Positions 25,825-33,042 of a stretch of 64,000 nt of DNA are shown here, piece by piece. Origin of the DNA: Acetobacteraceae bacterium ESL0709 (GTDB lineage Bacteria > Pseudomonadota > Alphaproteobacteria > Acetobacterales > Acetobacteraceae); contig JAQTIA010000003.1 in NCBI GenBank assembly GCA_029433415.1, positions 558,001-622,000 of the forward strand. Reading direction: 5' to 3'. The number at the start of each line of letters is the position of its first letter. The stretch's first letter is position 1. Below the pieces are notes generated by a model, which was not told the DNA's origin, ran no database searches, and saw only the letters and a list, made by a program, of their open reading frames with translations. Both the position numbers and the translations under genes were made by a program.

Positions 25825-26853
25825 CTACCGTGCCTCTGTTGATCTCTGGCCCAGAATACCCACAGCCAACGCATAAAAATCAGAAGGATTATAAGCCCTG
25901 ATCGCCTTGAAATTGGGATAGACAAGAAAGGCCTCCGTCCCTGGCCCATCCGGCTGAATCAGACGAGCAGCAGGAAGCGTCATATCCAGAGCAGAACCAT
26001 CTGGCCTTGTGATACCAAGAGAGGCCCACTCACTTACGGAGCGCGACTGGGACTGACGATAATTTCTGGCTGCACCATCAAAAAACTGGCCATTTTCTCC
26101 CAGAGGCACAGCAACTTCCTCGCCCCAGGGCTGACCATAATGCCAGCCTGAACCGCTGATATAATGGGCGATTGAGGCAAAAACGTCCGGCTGGGAATTC
26201 CATATATCGCACTTACCGTCTCCATCCCCATCAACGCCATAACGCAGATAGGCGCTCGGCATGAACTGGGGTTGTCCCATAGCTCCGGCATAGCTGCCCA
26301 GCATCATATCAGGCGAAATATCACCACGCCCCAGAATCTTCAGGGCCTTGAGAAGCTCGTTACGGAAAAAACCTGTGCGATGACTGGCAAAGGCCAGCGT
26401 CGCCAGAGCATCAATCACATTGAATTTACCCTGCGTCGTGCCGAAGGAAGACTCCAGCCCCCATATGCCCATAATGATAGAGCTGTCACACCGATAGCGC
26501 GCCGCAATCGGATCCATGACAGACTGGACCTGACTATAGGTCGTAACGCCTGTGGCAAAGCGCGCATCCCCCAGGACGCGAGCCCTGTACTGCGCCCATG
26601 TAAGCGTAAATTCCGGCTGATGACGCTGACGGGCAAGGACCTGCTCATTGGGCGCACGCAGCCCGCCAAGAGCCTGACTCAGGACAGTTTCCGGCACGCC
26701 CTGCTCAATGGCCAGAGCGCGAATGGCCTTGAGGAAGTTGCCATAGGCGGCACTGCCCTGCCGCATTACCCCTTTTGGGGAGGCTGCCTTCGCCCATGCC
26801 GGAAGAGACAGGCTCCCTGCTGCAAGAAGAGAGAGAAAATTGCGTCTTTCCAT
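25825..26853 (-). CDS. mltB: Lytic murein transglycosylase, MltB family
   Basis: Cleaves the glycan strands of peptidoglycan. The catalytic glutamate is Glu134 in GIWGLESSFG, followed by SHRTGFFRNELLKALKIL and GSYAGAMGQPQFMPS, all MltB-family stretches. GVDGDGDGKCDIWN is also typical. The 342-residue precursor starts MERRNFLSLL then AGSLSLPAWA, so it has a twin-arginine-like signal peptide cut near residue 21-23 and no lipobox. It precedes dacC by 71 bp, pairing two peptidoglycan enzymes. An alternative name is SLT domain MltB-like protein. Confidence 0.89.
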   Translation of the reverse strand: MERRNFLSLLAAGSLSLPAWAKAASPKGVMRQGSAAYGNFLKAIRALAIEQGVPETVLSQALGGLRAPNEQVLARQRHQPEFTLTWAQYRARVLGDARFATGVTTYSQVQSVMDPIAARYRCDSSIIMGIWGLESSFGTTQGKFNVIDALATLAFASHRTGFFRNELLKALKILGRGDISPDMMLGSYAGAMGQPQFMPSAYLRYGVDGDGDGKCDIWNSQPDVFASIAHYISGSGWHYGQPWGEEVAVPLGENGQFFDGAARNYRQSQSRSVSEWASLGITRPDGSALDMTLPAARLIQPDGPGTEAFLVYPNFKAIRAYNPSDFYALAVGILGQRSTEAR

Positions 26854-27028
26854 AAATCCCGCCCTTTCAGGCCATCAGAATCAGTGCGATGAAATATACA
26901 GCGAAATAACCAGTAACATCTAGCCGTATGACATGTTAACCGCTAGATAGAATAAACATTGCCCTTCAACACAGCCGATCCTGTAACTGGCCCCTTCACG
27001 ACCCTAGCAACTGGAATGTCACGACCTG

Positions 27029-27595
27029 GTGTTTAATTTCTCAGCCTTTATCGCCTCGCAGTCCCCTTGGGTCAAAGCTTTTTCCGTGATTATTGGTACC
27101 TTCATTCTTGAAGATGTCACAACGGTACTTACGGCAATAGCCACACAAGACCACGAGATTTCCATCCCTCTGGCCTTGATTTCCCTCTATATTGGTATTG
27201 CGGTTGGCGATATGGGATTGTACGGCATGGGCTGGGCCGGTGCGAAGTGGCCTTACGTCAAAAAATTCCTCACCCTTCCCAGCCAGGAACAGGCGAAAAA
27301 ATGGTTCGGGCAGAATGTGATCAAGATCGTCGGCATTTCGCGCTTCGTGCCCGGAGCCAGACTGCCACTCTATACGGCATGCGGCTTTTACCATGCACCC
27401 TTTCTGCCCTTTGCACTGACGGCCGTCGTTGCCACCCTGATCTGGACATCACTTCTCTTCCTGCTTTCACTTCATGTAGGCGGATGGCTGCTTGCCCATA
27501 AGGGAGGCTGGCGCTGGGCCGGGCTGATCGGGTTTGTCCTGTGTATTTTCGTCATGGGGCGTCTCATCGCCCATTTCCAGAAAGTAAGTCGTTAA
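27029..27595 (+). CDS. DedA family membrane protein
   Basis: Small polytopic inner-membrane protein of the DedA/SNARE-associated family. Members include undecaprenyl-phosphate and phosphatidylethanolamine translocases. At 188 residues it has hydrophobic spans near 15-35, 45-65, 120-150 and 155-180. The family motif with reentrant loops is seen as EDVTT (27-31), then GISRFVPGARLPLYTACGFY in the middle, with the arginine-rich FVPGAR core. The start is GTG at 27029. An ATP-grasp gene starts only 6 bp downstream, so both are likely one transcription unit. The substrate is not known. Confidence 0.82.
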   Translation: MFNFSAFIASQSPWVKAFSVIIGTFILEDVTTVLTAIATQDHEISIPLALISLYIGIAVGDMGLYGMGWAGAKWPYVKKFLTLPSQEQAKKWFGQNVIKIVGISRFVPGARLPLYTACGFYHAPFLPFALTAVVATLIWTSLLFLLSLHVGGWLLAHKGGWRWAGLIGFVLCIFVMGRLIAHFQKVSR

Positions 27596-27601
27596 ACCAA
27601 C

Positions 27602-28678
27602 ATGTCCGCACCGCTTTCTTCTGCGACCGCCCCGGTCAAATCCCTTTCTTTGTTTGAATTCTGGCCTGACACGATTTTTTATACCCCTATTGTGCTGTAC
27701 TGGATCTTCATGGGGCTGAAATATGGTGACTTCACAACCCCTACAGCCGCTAACCCCCGTATTGAAACAGGCGGACTATGCGGCGAAAGCAAGAGCTCAA
27801 TCCTTGATGATGCAGGGCCGACAGCAAGGAAATTCATCGCCCCTTACGTCATTTTCAGAAGCGGTTCTTCCGCTTTAAAAAATGCATTAAGCGCCATGAA
27901 CACCGGAAAAATTTCCTTTCCGGTCGTCATCAAGCCCGATATTGGCTGTAACGGGACAGGTATAAAGCTCGTCAAAACCGAAGAAGATCTTGCAAAAATC
28001 CTGCCACTCTTCCCTGATAATGTAACGCTGCTGGCGCAAGCATTAGTGACCTACCCACATGAAGCCGGCATTTTTTACATCCGGCACCCCGGAGAAAAAG
28101 AAGGCCGAATCACCTCGCTGACCTATAAGGAATCCCCCATTATTACCGGTGACGGGGTTTCCACCATCCGGGATCTGATCTGTCAGGATGCCCGCATGGG
28201 CCTGATCCCCCATATTTATCTGCCGCGGCTTCAACAACGTGCAGAGGACGTGCTGCCCAAAGGGGAATCCCTTGCCCTTGTCTTTGCGGGCAATCACTGC
28301 AAGGGCTCCGTGTTCCGCGATGCCAGAAGCGACATCACACCGGAACTCAGCAAACGAATCAATGAAATCATGACCGATATTCCCGATTTTCATTTCGGGC
28401 GGATTGACGTCAAGTTTGCTTCTATCGAGGCGTTACAAAAAGGCGAAGACTTCCAGATTATCGAAATTAATGGTGTGGGTTCCGAAGCGATCCATATCTG
28501 GGACTACAAGACCACAATCTGGGAAGCCTATCGCGCCCAGTTCTATCATTACCGCCAGACTTTCCTCATCGGTGCGGAAATGAAAAAAAGAGGCTGGAAA
28601 AGCTCAGGTCTCTTCCCCCTGCTGCGCTCATGGCTGAAACAACGCCGCCTGCTGGCGTCTTACCCGATGAATGACTGA
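27602..28678 (+). CDS. ATP-grasp ligase-like protein with N-terminal membrane segment
   Basis: Predicted ATP-dependent carboxylate ligase of the D-Ala-D-Ala ligase superfamily. Residues 18-40 are hydrophobic and aromatic (FEFWPDTIFYTPIVLYWIFM) and may form a membrane helix. ATP-grasp features follow: PVVIKPDIGCNGTG (107-120) for nucleotide binding, FGRIDVKF (265-272) with Asp269, and IIEIN (286-290) with Glu288 and Asn290 as Mg ligands. A GGLCGESKS stretch (57-65) is conserved-looking but unexplained. It is not a normal Ddl (different N-terminus, no murC/ftsQ context). Coupling with dedA suggests work on a membrane lipid or carrier; that is inference. Confidence 0.7.
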   Translation: MSAPLSSATAPVKSLSLFEFWPDTIFYTPIVLYWIFMGLKYGDFTTPTAANPRIETGGLCGESKSSILDDAGPTARKFIAPYVIFRSGSSALKNALSAMNTGKISFPVVIKPDIGCNGTGIKLVKTEEDLAKILPLFPDNVTLLAQALVTYPHEAGIFYIRHPGEKEGRITSLTYKESPIITGDGVSTIRDLICQDARMGLIPHIYLPRLQQRAEDVLPKGESLALVFAGNHCKGSVFRDARSDITPELSKRINEIMTDIPDFHFGRIDVKFASIEALQKGEDFQIIEINGVGSEAIHIWDYKTTIWEAYRAQFYHYRQTFLIGAEMKKRGWKSSGLFPLLRSWLKQRRLLASYPMND

Positions 28679-28715
28679 AGAGAGTCTCAGAAGACCTGTA
28701 GAGACTATTGTGTAA

Positions 28716-28866
28716 GGTTTATCCCCACGCGTGCGGGGAACACATCAACTTCGATCGCTGCATTGCAACACCTGACAGGTTCATCCCCGCGCGTGCGGGG
28801 AACACGCTGCTTTGATGTATATCGTGTCCAAATTGCTCGGTTCATCCCCGCGCGTGCGGGGAACAC
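28716..28866 (-). CRISPR. Three-repeat type I-E-like CRISPR mini-array without cas genes
   Basis: Three 28 bp repeats at 28716-28743, 28778-28805 and 28839-28866 share GGTTCATCCCCGCGCG, then TGCGGGGAACAC. The first carries two changes (T for C at position 5, A for G at position 11) and loses a stem pair. Spacers are 34 bp (28744-28777) and 33 bp (28806-28838). The hairpin CCCCGC/GCGGGG and the ends resemble the E. coli type I-E repeat in reverse complement. The array is therefore likely transcribed leftwards (minus strand) with the leader to the right and the degenerate repeat as the distal one. No cas gene is in this window. Repeats are seen; type and direction are inferred. Confidence 0.85.
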
Positions 28867-28945
28867 TCTTGTTGGAAGTGATTGTTATTCCATCAAAAAA
28901 AGCGTGTCAAGAAATCTACCGATTATTTGCCTAAAATACAGGCAC

Positions 28946-28990
28946 AAAAAAAGCCCTGTCACCGCTCTCCACAGGAGGGATGACAGGGGC
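28946..28990 (-). terminator. Rho-independent terminator, minus strand
   Basis: On the minus strand an 8 bp stem (CCCTGTCA/TGACAGGG, 28954-28961 with 28981-28988), with an inner CTCC/GGAG hairpin, is followed by seven T residues (28952-28946). This is a strong intrinsic terminator. It implies a leftward transcript from the 29.0-30.0 kb side, most simply the mlaD or Cys-rich ORF transcript. Confidence 0.75.
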
Positions 28991-29055
28991 ATACAGGACT
29001 GGTCTTTCGGGTATCGTCTTTTCAAGGACACACCACATAAAAACCTCAGGAAGAT

Positions 29056-29383
29056 TCAGGCCTCCCTTACTTCCGGTTGATCCGTCGCCTCCGGTTTTGG
29101 GGTCGTGTTACCGGAGAAAAACACTTTGAAGGGACCTTGTGGGGGCCCGGCGTCTGCTGCCCTTGGTACAGGCAGTTCTGTAATGTGAGGAATGGCAATG
29201 CTGTTATCGGTCCGTTCCCACTTGCCGCAGCGCTCACAATGACAGAAGCGCGGAAAGGATCCGTTTTCGGTATTTCCTGAAGAGAAAAAGGCGCACAGAA
29301 ACGCCGCCTATCCCGGGAGGAATTTGCGTGCGCGCACCACTGGATGGGGCTGCAAACCCCATGATATACATATAAGCAGTCAT
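29056..29383 (-). pseudogene. Cys-rich small ORF, frameshifted or with unusual start
   Basis: On the minus strand, 83 codons are open from just below a TAG (29308-29310) to a TGA at 29056, with a protein-like composition: FCHCERCGKWERTD, then a Pro-rich tail ending TDQPEVREA. The Cx1Cx2C cluster looks like part of a zinc ribbon. There is no ATG, GTG or TTG before the Cys cluster. In the next frame an ATG at 29383 opens 49 codons (starting MTAYMYIMG) and runs into the same area before a stop at 29234. A single frameshift near 29240-29310 would join the two. Either a decayed gene, a programmed shift, or an assembly error. A terminator 65 bp downstream supports real transcription. Confidence 0.35.
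29207..29220 (+). repeat. 14 bp direct repeat, copy 1
   Basis: TCGGTCCGTTCCCA occurs here and again at 29448-29461, 241 bp apart, in the same orientation. Preceding bases are also similar (GTTA versus TGTT). On the minus strand both copies read through a Trp-Glu-Arg-Thr coding stretch, so a small duplication of coding sequence is possible. Origin unknown. Confidence 0.6.
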
Positions 29384-29447
29384 TGGCTGAGACTTTCTAA
29401 AGGGTGCTCAGTTGATGGTCAGGATCGGACAAGGGGCTAAAACTTGT

Positions 29448-29461
29448 TCGGTCCGTTCCCA
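29448..29461 (+). repeat. 14 bp direct repeat, copy 2
   Basis: Second copy of TCGGTCCGTTCCCA, 61 bp below the mlaD stop. See the first copy at 29207-29220. The 227 bp between the copies contain most of the damaged Cys-rich ORF. Confidence 0.6.
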
Positions 29462-29521
29462 ATCCTTACGCCTGATCGCCCCGCGAGGCAAGTCCGGTTT
29501 CGAGACTTTGGCCCTGCCTGA

Positions 29522-29980
29522 TTACAACTTCCCCGCCCCAAAAATATAATTGCTGATCTGTTGCTCCAGAGAAAGCGGCGGACGTGCATCATTGATCATG
29601 CCATTGGGGGGCAGAATATCGTGACTCTGTCCCACCAGCACAATCAGCGCATTATTACCTGTCATGCTCGGGGCTGCGATGGTCACGGCCGTATCACTCG
29701 GCAGATGCAACTTCTGATCGACGCCAAAAGAAACAATCGCCTTGCCCAGAACCGGATTCAGGGTAATCGCATAGACACGCCCGACCGCAACGCCATTCAG
29801 CATCACATCAGCCCCTGCCGCCAGCCCGTTGGCTGATATAAAATCCGCCTTATAGGGTGTCAGATTATGGCGGTTTATGTGACCCTGCTTCACACAATAA
29901 AAAACAAAGCCCAGAGTCAGCACCACAACGCCGGCACTGGCAATAAACGCACTGACACGGCCTTTGATAATGCTTTGCAT
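29522..29980 (-). CDS. mlaD: MlaD-like MCE-domain lipid transport protein
   Basis: Membrane-anchored MCE protein; in the Mla system it forms a hexamer in the inner membrane that passes phospholipids between outer and inner membranes. It has one helix at about 9-29 (VSAFIASAGVVVLTLGFVFYC), then the MCE domain: YKADFISANGLAAGADVMLNGVAVGRV and later IAAPSMTGNNALIVLVG. The 152-residue length fits a minimal MlaD. No MlaE, MlaF, MlaB or MlaC gene is nearby, which is unusual. It is divergent from uppP with a 127 bp shared upstream region. Confidence 0.82.
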   Translation of the reverse strand: MQSIIKGRVSAFIASAGVVVLTLGFVFYCVKQGHINRHNLTPYKADFISANGLAAGADVMLNGVAVGRVYAITLNPVLGKAIVSFGVDQKLHLPSDTAVTIAAPSMTGNNALIVLVGQSHDILPPNGMINDARPPLSLEQQISNYIFGAGKL

Positions 29981-30107
29981 GATAACCTCGAATTTCTGCC
30001 CAGGCTCTGTTATGGAGGGGCTTACAGGGTAGAGCTGTCCCTAAAGCGGGTCAAGCTTGCCGGGACCATTCTGTCATATCAGGATATATCAGGGAGACGT
30101 TCGGAGC

Positions 30108-30950
30108 ATGACCTATTTTCAGGCTTTCATTCTGGCACTCATACAAGGTGTGACCGAACCTTTTCCCGTCAGTAGTCTGGGTCATGCCGTTCTCCTGCCC
30201 GGCCTGTTTCACTGGTCCTTTGACAAGAATCACGATTTTTTCCTGCCCTTCCTCACCATGCTGCATGTTGGCACACTCATCGCACTGGCAGGCGTGTTCT
30301 GGTCTGACTGGATGGGTATCCTCAAAGGGTTGCTTGGTCAGACAGGTCCACAGGGACGCCAGATTGCCCTCAAACTCTGCCTCGCCCTGATTATCGCCAC
30401 CATTCCGGCAGTCATTATAGGCGGGCTTTTTGAGCATAAGCTTCGGATCCTGTTTGCAAGTCCCGTCATCGTCGCCTGTTTTCTCTCCCTGAATGGTGTC
30501 CTGCTGATCGTGACCGAACAGGTCCAGCGCCGCCATAAGGAACGCGCTGATCAGGAGCTGAGCCATATTACTTTCAGGGACGCCCTGATTATCGGTTTAT
30601 GGCAATGTATTGCGCTCCTGCCCGGTTTCTCACGTTCTGGCGCGACCATGAATGGGGGACTCCTGCGCGGGTTCAATCATTTCAATGCGGCGCGCTTTTC
30701 GCTCCTTATGGCACAGCCAGTCATTCTGGCAGCCACGGCAAAAGAAATATGGGAAATGCGGCATGTGAGCCTTCACTCCACCATCGTCTACCAATCTCTC
30801 CTCGGGGCTGTCGTCGCAGGCATTGCGGCCCTCGTCTGCTCAAAGCTCCTGCTGCATTTCTTTCATAAAACGGACCAGAAGACCCTGACACCTTTCGGAA
30901 TTTACTGTCTGTGCCTCGGGGTTGGGTCCATTCTTTTCCTCTCATTCTGA
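30108..30950 (+). CDS. uppP: Undecaprenyl-diphosphatase UppP (BacA)
   Basis: Integral membrane enzyme that dephosphorylates undecaprenyl diphosphate to recycle the lipid carrier for peptidoglycan and O-antigen; overexpression gives bacitracin resistance in the family. Catalytic motifs are EPFPVSSLGH (17-26) and PGFSRSGATMNGG further on. The ATG at 30108 (280 residues) is preceded by GGGAG; the frame opens earlier at 30057. Several hydrophobic helices are clear. A terminator at 31030-31056 follows. The first motif has Pro-Phe-Pro in place of the common Phe-Leu-Pro, a mild variation. Confidence 0.9.
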   Translation: MTYFQAFILALIQGVTEPFPVSSLGHAVLLPGLFHWSFDKNHDFFLPFLTMLHVGTLIALAGVFWSDWMGILKGLLGQTGPQGRQIALKLCLALIIATIPAVIIGGLFEHKLRILFASPVIVACFLSLNGVLLIVTEQVQRRHKERADQELSHITFRDALIIGLWQCIALLPGFSRSGATMNGGLLRGFNHFNAARFSLLMAQPVILAATAKEIWEMRHVSLHSTIVYQSLLGAVVAGIAALVCSKLLLHFFHKTDQKTLTPFGIYCLCLGVGSILFLSF

Positions 30951-31029
30951 CCTTTCCCTATCTCCTGCCCCTTTCCTTCAGGCCATTTCATCGCTAACAA
31001 GGGGGAGATCACCCGCATAATTTCCGCTC

Positions 31030-31056
31030 GCCTTCTGAAACAGGAAGGCTTTTTTT
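31030..31056 (+). terminator. Intrinsic terminator just before the permease start
   Basis: GCCTTC (31030-31035), 8-nt loop, GAAGGC (31044-31049), then seven T residues (31050-31056). It would end the uppP transcript. It lies only 22 bp before the ATG of the amino acid permease, leaving no room for a promoter between them, so it might also act in the permease leader as an attenuator. Confidence 0.7.
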
Positions 31057-31078
31057 CATTATTGAGTCGTAATAATTC

Positions 31079-32629
31079 ATGACCTCACCTGCTTCTCCCA
31101 TGCCCCCAGGAAATAGCCCACGGCGCAAAACACTGGCCCAACTGACGGCAGAAGCACAAAGTCACGGCCTGAAAAAGAAGCTGACCGCCCTGCAACTCCT
31201 GCTCATTGGCGTGGGGACCACAGTCGGGGCCGGAATTTATGTCATGACCGGGACAGCCGCGGCTGAATATGCCGGCCCTTCCGTGTTGCTTTCCTTTCTC
31301 GTAGCCGCACTCGCTTGTCTCTTTACGGCTTTTTCCTATGGCGAGCTGGCTTCGACCTTTCCGGTTTCCGGCTCGGCCTATTCCTATGCCTATATCTCCA
31401 TGGGAGAAAAAGCTGCCTGGACCGTCGGGTGGCTGCTTCTGCTTGAATATGGCATTTCCTGCACGGCTGTAGCTTCCGGGCTATCAGGTTATGCAACCTC
31501 TCTTCTTGATACGATAGGCATTCATGTGCCTGACTGGTTGCATCATTCCACTATACAGCCCGTTCCCGGCTCTGACGGTACTGCCTTGTCCTTCGGCTGG
31601 CGTTTTGACGCTATCGGGCTTGCCGCAACGCTGCTTATCACGTGGCTTCTGGTCCGGGGGATAGAAGAGACCGCGCGCTTTAACACGATCGTCGTTTTCA
31701 TCAAGGTCGGGGTGCTGTTTCTCTTCATGATTGTAGGCTTCAAGGCCATTCACCCGGAAAACTGGCATCCCTTCATTCCACCTTCAAAAGGGAATTTTCA
31801 TTTCGGCGTCGCCGGTATTTTCCGCGCCGCCTCGACCATTTTTTACGCCTATGCAGGATTTGAGGCGGTTTCCACAGCCTCCTGTGAAGCCAAAAACCCG
31901 ACACGTGACATTCCGCTCGGCATTATTGGCAGCCTCATCATTTGCACCATGATCTATGTTGCGGTTGCTGCGGTGCTGCTCGGTATCGTGCCTTATCAGC
32001 AACTTGATGTGGCCGATCCCATAGCCGTAGCCACACGCTTGATGAAAAACACCTGGCTCGCGCTTCTGGTCACTATAGGCGCTACAATCGGGCTGTGTTC
32101 AGTCCTGCTGGGACTGATGTATGCACAATCCCGCGTCCTGCTGACCATAGGACATGACCGTCTTATTCCGAAGATTTTCTGTAAAATCCACCCCCGTTAC
32201 CGTACACCATGGATCGGAACCATCATTATCGGACTGCTTATCGGGTTGATGACCGCCACCATGCCCATTGATATTATCAGTGATCTGGTCTCTATCGGTA
32301 CAGCTTCTGCCTTTGCCATCGTTTGTTTTACAGTCATATGGCAACGCAACAAGGACCCTGAAACGCCCCGTCCTTTCAAGGTGCCTTTAGGTGGGATTTC
32401 CATAAAAGGCGTGTGGATTGGCACTGTCCCCGCTTTGGGAATCGCGTTTTGTGGTGTGATGACCTTCCCTCTCCTGGCAAATATGGTCCACTCACTGACG
32501 GGAGGAAATCCTGTCCCGGTAATCCTGCTGCTTATTTACTGTTCACTGGGACTGGTAACCTATATTTTTTACGGTCGGAAACACTCAACCATGGCCCCTG
32601 AAAACAGGGTTTCCGGAACTCTGGAATAG
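31079..32629 (+). CDS. APC family amino acid permease (CAT/YfnA-like)
   Basis: Twelve-or-more-helix amino acid transporter of the inner membrane. The 516 residues begin with a polar lead (about 45 residues), then GVGTTVGAGIYVMTG in helix 1 (the unwound substrate-binding helix of APC carriers), FSYGELASTFPVSGSAYSYAY in helix 3, YAYAGFEAVSTASCEAKNPTRDIPLGI in helix 6-7, and a long C-terminal set. This pattern fits the cationic amino acid transporter-like branch. No clear ribosome-binding site precedes the ATG at 31079 and a terminator ends 22 bp upstream. Substrate unknown. Confidence 0.86.
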   Translation: MTSPASPMPPGNSPRRKTLAQLTAEAQSHGLKKKLTALQLLLIGVGTTVGAGIYVMTGTAAAEYAGPSVLLSFLVAALACLFTAFSYGELASTFPVSGSAYSYAYISMGEKAAWTVGWLLLLEYGISCTAVASGLSGYATSLLDTIGIHVPDWLHHSTIQPVPGSDGTALSFGWRFDAIGLAATLLITWLLVRGIEETARFNTIVVFIKVGVLFLFMIVGFKAIHPENWHPFIPPSKGNFHFGVAGIFRAASTIFYAYAGFEAVSTASCEAKNPTRDIPLGIIGSLIICTMIYVAVAAVLLGIVPYQQLDVADPIAVATRLMKNTWLALLVTIGATIGLCSVLLGLMYAQSRVLLTIGHDRLIPKIFCKIHPRYRTPWIGTIIIGLLIGLMTATMPIDIISDLVSIGTASAFAIVCFTVIWQRNKDPETPRPFKVPLGGISIKGVWIGTVPALGIAFCGVMTFPLLANMVHSLTGGNPVPVILLLIYCSLGLVTYIFYGRKHSTMAPENRVSGTLE

Positions 32630-32755
32630 ATCCGCTGCCCCTACCGGGTCACTCCTGCACACTGTTAAAAAAAGAGTCACCGGAGCGCTGCAAGAGCTTG
32701 TAAGGAAAGAAAAATCAAAGGGGTAAAAAAACCTGAATTCCTTGCCTTATAGCCG

Positions 32756-32784
32756 TTGACACTCCCGCCCCAGTGTCCTAGAAA
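32756..32784 (+). promoter_or_regulatory. Sigma-70-like promoter of tRNA-Met
   Basis: TTGACA (32756-32761), 17 bp spacer, TAGAAA (32779-32784). Transcription would start near 32791, about 33 bp before the tRNA. The -35 is a perfect match to consensus. The 126 bp between the permease stop and this promoter contain nothing I recognise. Confidence 0.72.
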
Positions 32785-32823
32785 GCCATCCAACACCTTT
32801 GGCGAAATTGCCGGAGGAAGTAA

Positions 32824-32898
32824 GGCGGCGTAGCTCAGTGGTAGAGCAGGGGAATCATAATCCCTTGGTCGGCGGTTCAAATCCGTCCGCCGCTACCA
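32824..32898 (+). tRNA. tRNA-Met (CAT), elongator type
   Basis: Cloverleaf of 75 nt with encoded CCA. Acceptor GGCGGCG pairs with CGCCGCT (one G-T pair); D arm GCTC/GAGC; anticodon stem GGGGA/TCCCT with loop ATCATAA giving anticodon CAT; T arm CGGCGGTTCAAATCCGTCCG region. The GGAATCATAATCC core is that of elongator tRNA-Met. It lacks the unpaired first base of the initiator, and tRNA-Ile2 (also CAT) is less likely from the arms. Confidence 0.93.
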
Positions 32899-32987
32899 AA
32901 TTTTCCGGAAATCATATTGATATATTTATGCACGTGATTTTGCACACAGAACAATTACGTCCTTTTATTCCAACTCTTTGAACAGAC

Positions 32988-33019
32988 AAAAATTAAAGGG
33001 AAGCAGAGCGGCTTCCCTT
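32988..33019 (-). terminator. Rho-independent terminator of the DUF4167 gene
   Basis: A perfect 9 bp stem (AAGGGAAGC, loop of 6, GCTTCCCTT, 32996-33019) on the minus strand is followed by TAATTTTTG. It lies 24 bp below the DUF4167 stop and closes the rodZ-ispG-hisS-prfA-prmC-DUF4167 run. The stretch from the tRNA end to here holds nothing else. Confidence 0.7.
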
Positions 33020-33042
33020 CACCAGTCCAGACTGAGTAAGTT

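Larger units (their letters stand above)
28867..29521. other. Gene-poor region between CRISPR array and mlaD
   Basis: About 650 bp with no standard gene. The AT-rich first 80 bp next to the last repeat may be the CRISPR leader. The rest holds a strong minus-strand terminator, a damaged or oddly started minus-strand Cys-rich ORF (listed separately), a 14 bp direct repeat, and just below the mlaD stop another 36-codon open stretch in the mlaD frame. I recognise no transposase, integrase or known RNA here. Confidence 0.5.

Noticed and set aside
29077-29280. 67-codon plus-strand ORF between CRISPR and mlaD
   Set aside because: The minus strand of the same stretch reads better as protein (Cys cluster, Pro-rich tail, downstream terminator); the plus-strand translation looks random.
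29462-29521. Possible structured RNA just below mlaD
   Set aside because: The stretch looked RNA-like on the minus strand but does not match the conserved cores I know of SRP RNA, RNase P RNA or tmRNA.
32824-32898. tRNA-Ile2 (CAT) instead of tRNA-Met
   Set aside because: The anticodon arm and acceptor match elongator tRNA-Met better; only a tRNA classifier could fully exclude Ile2.
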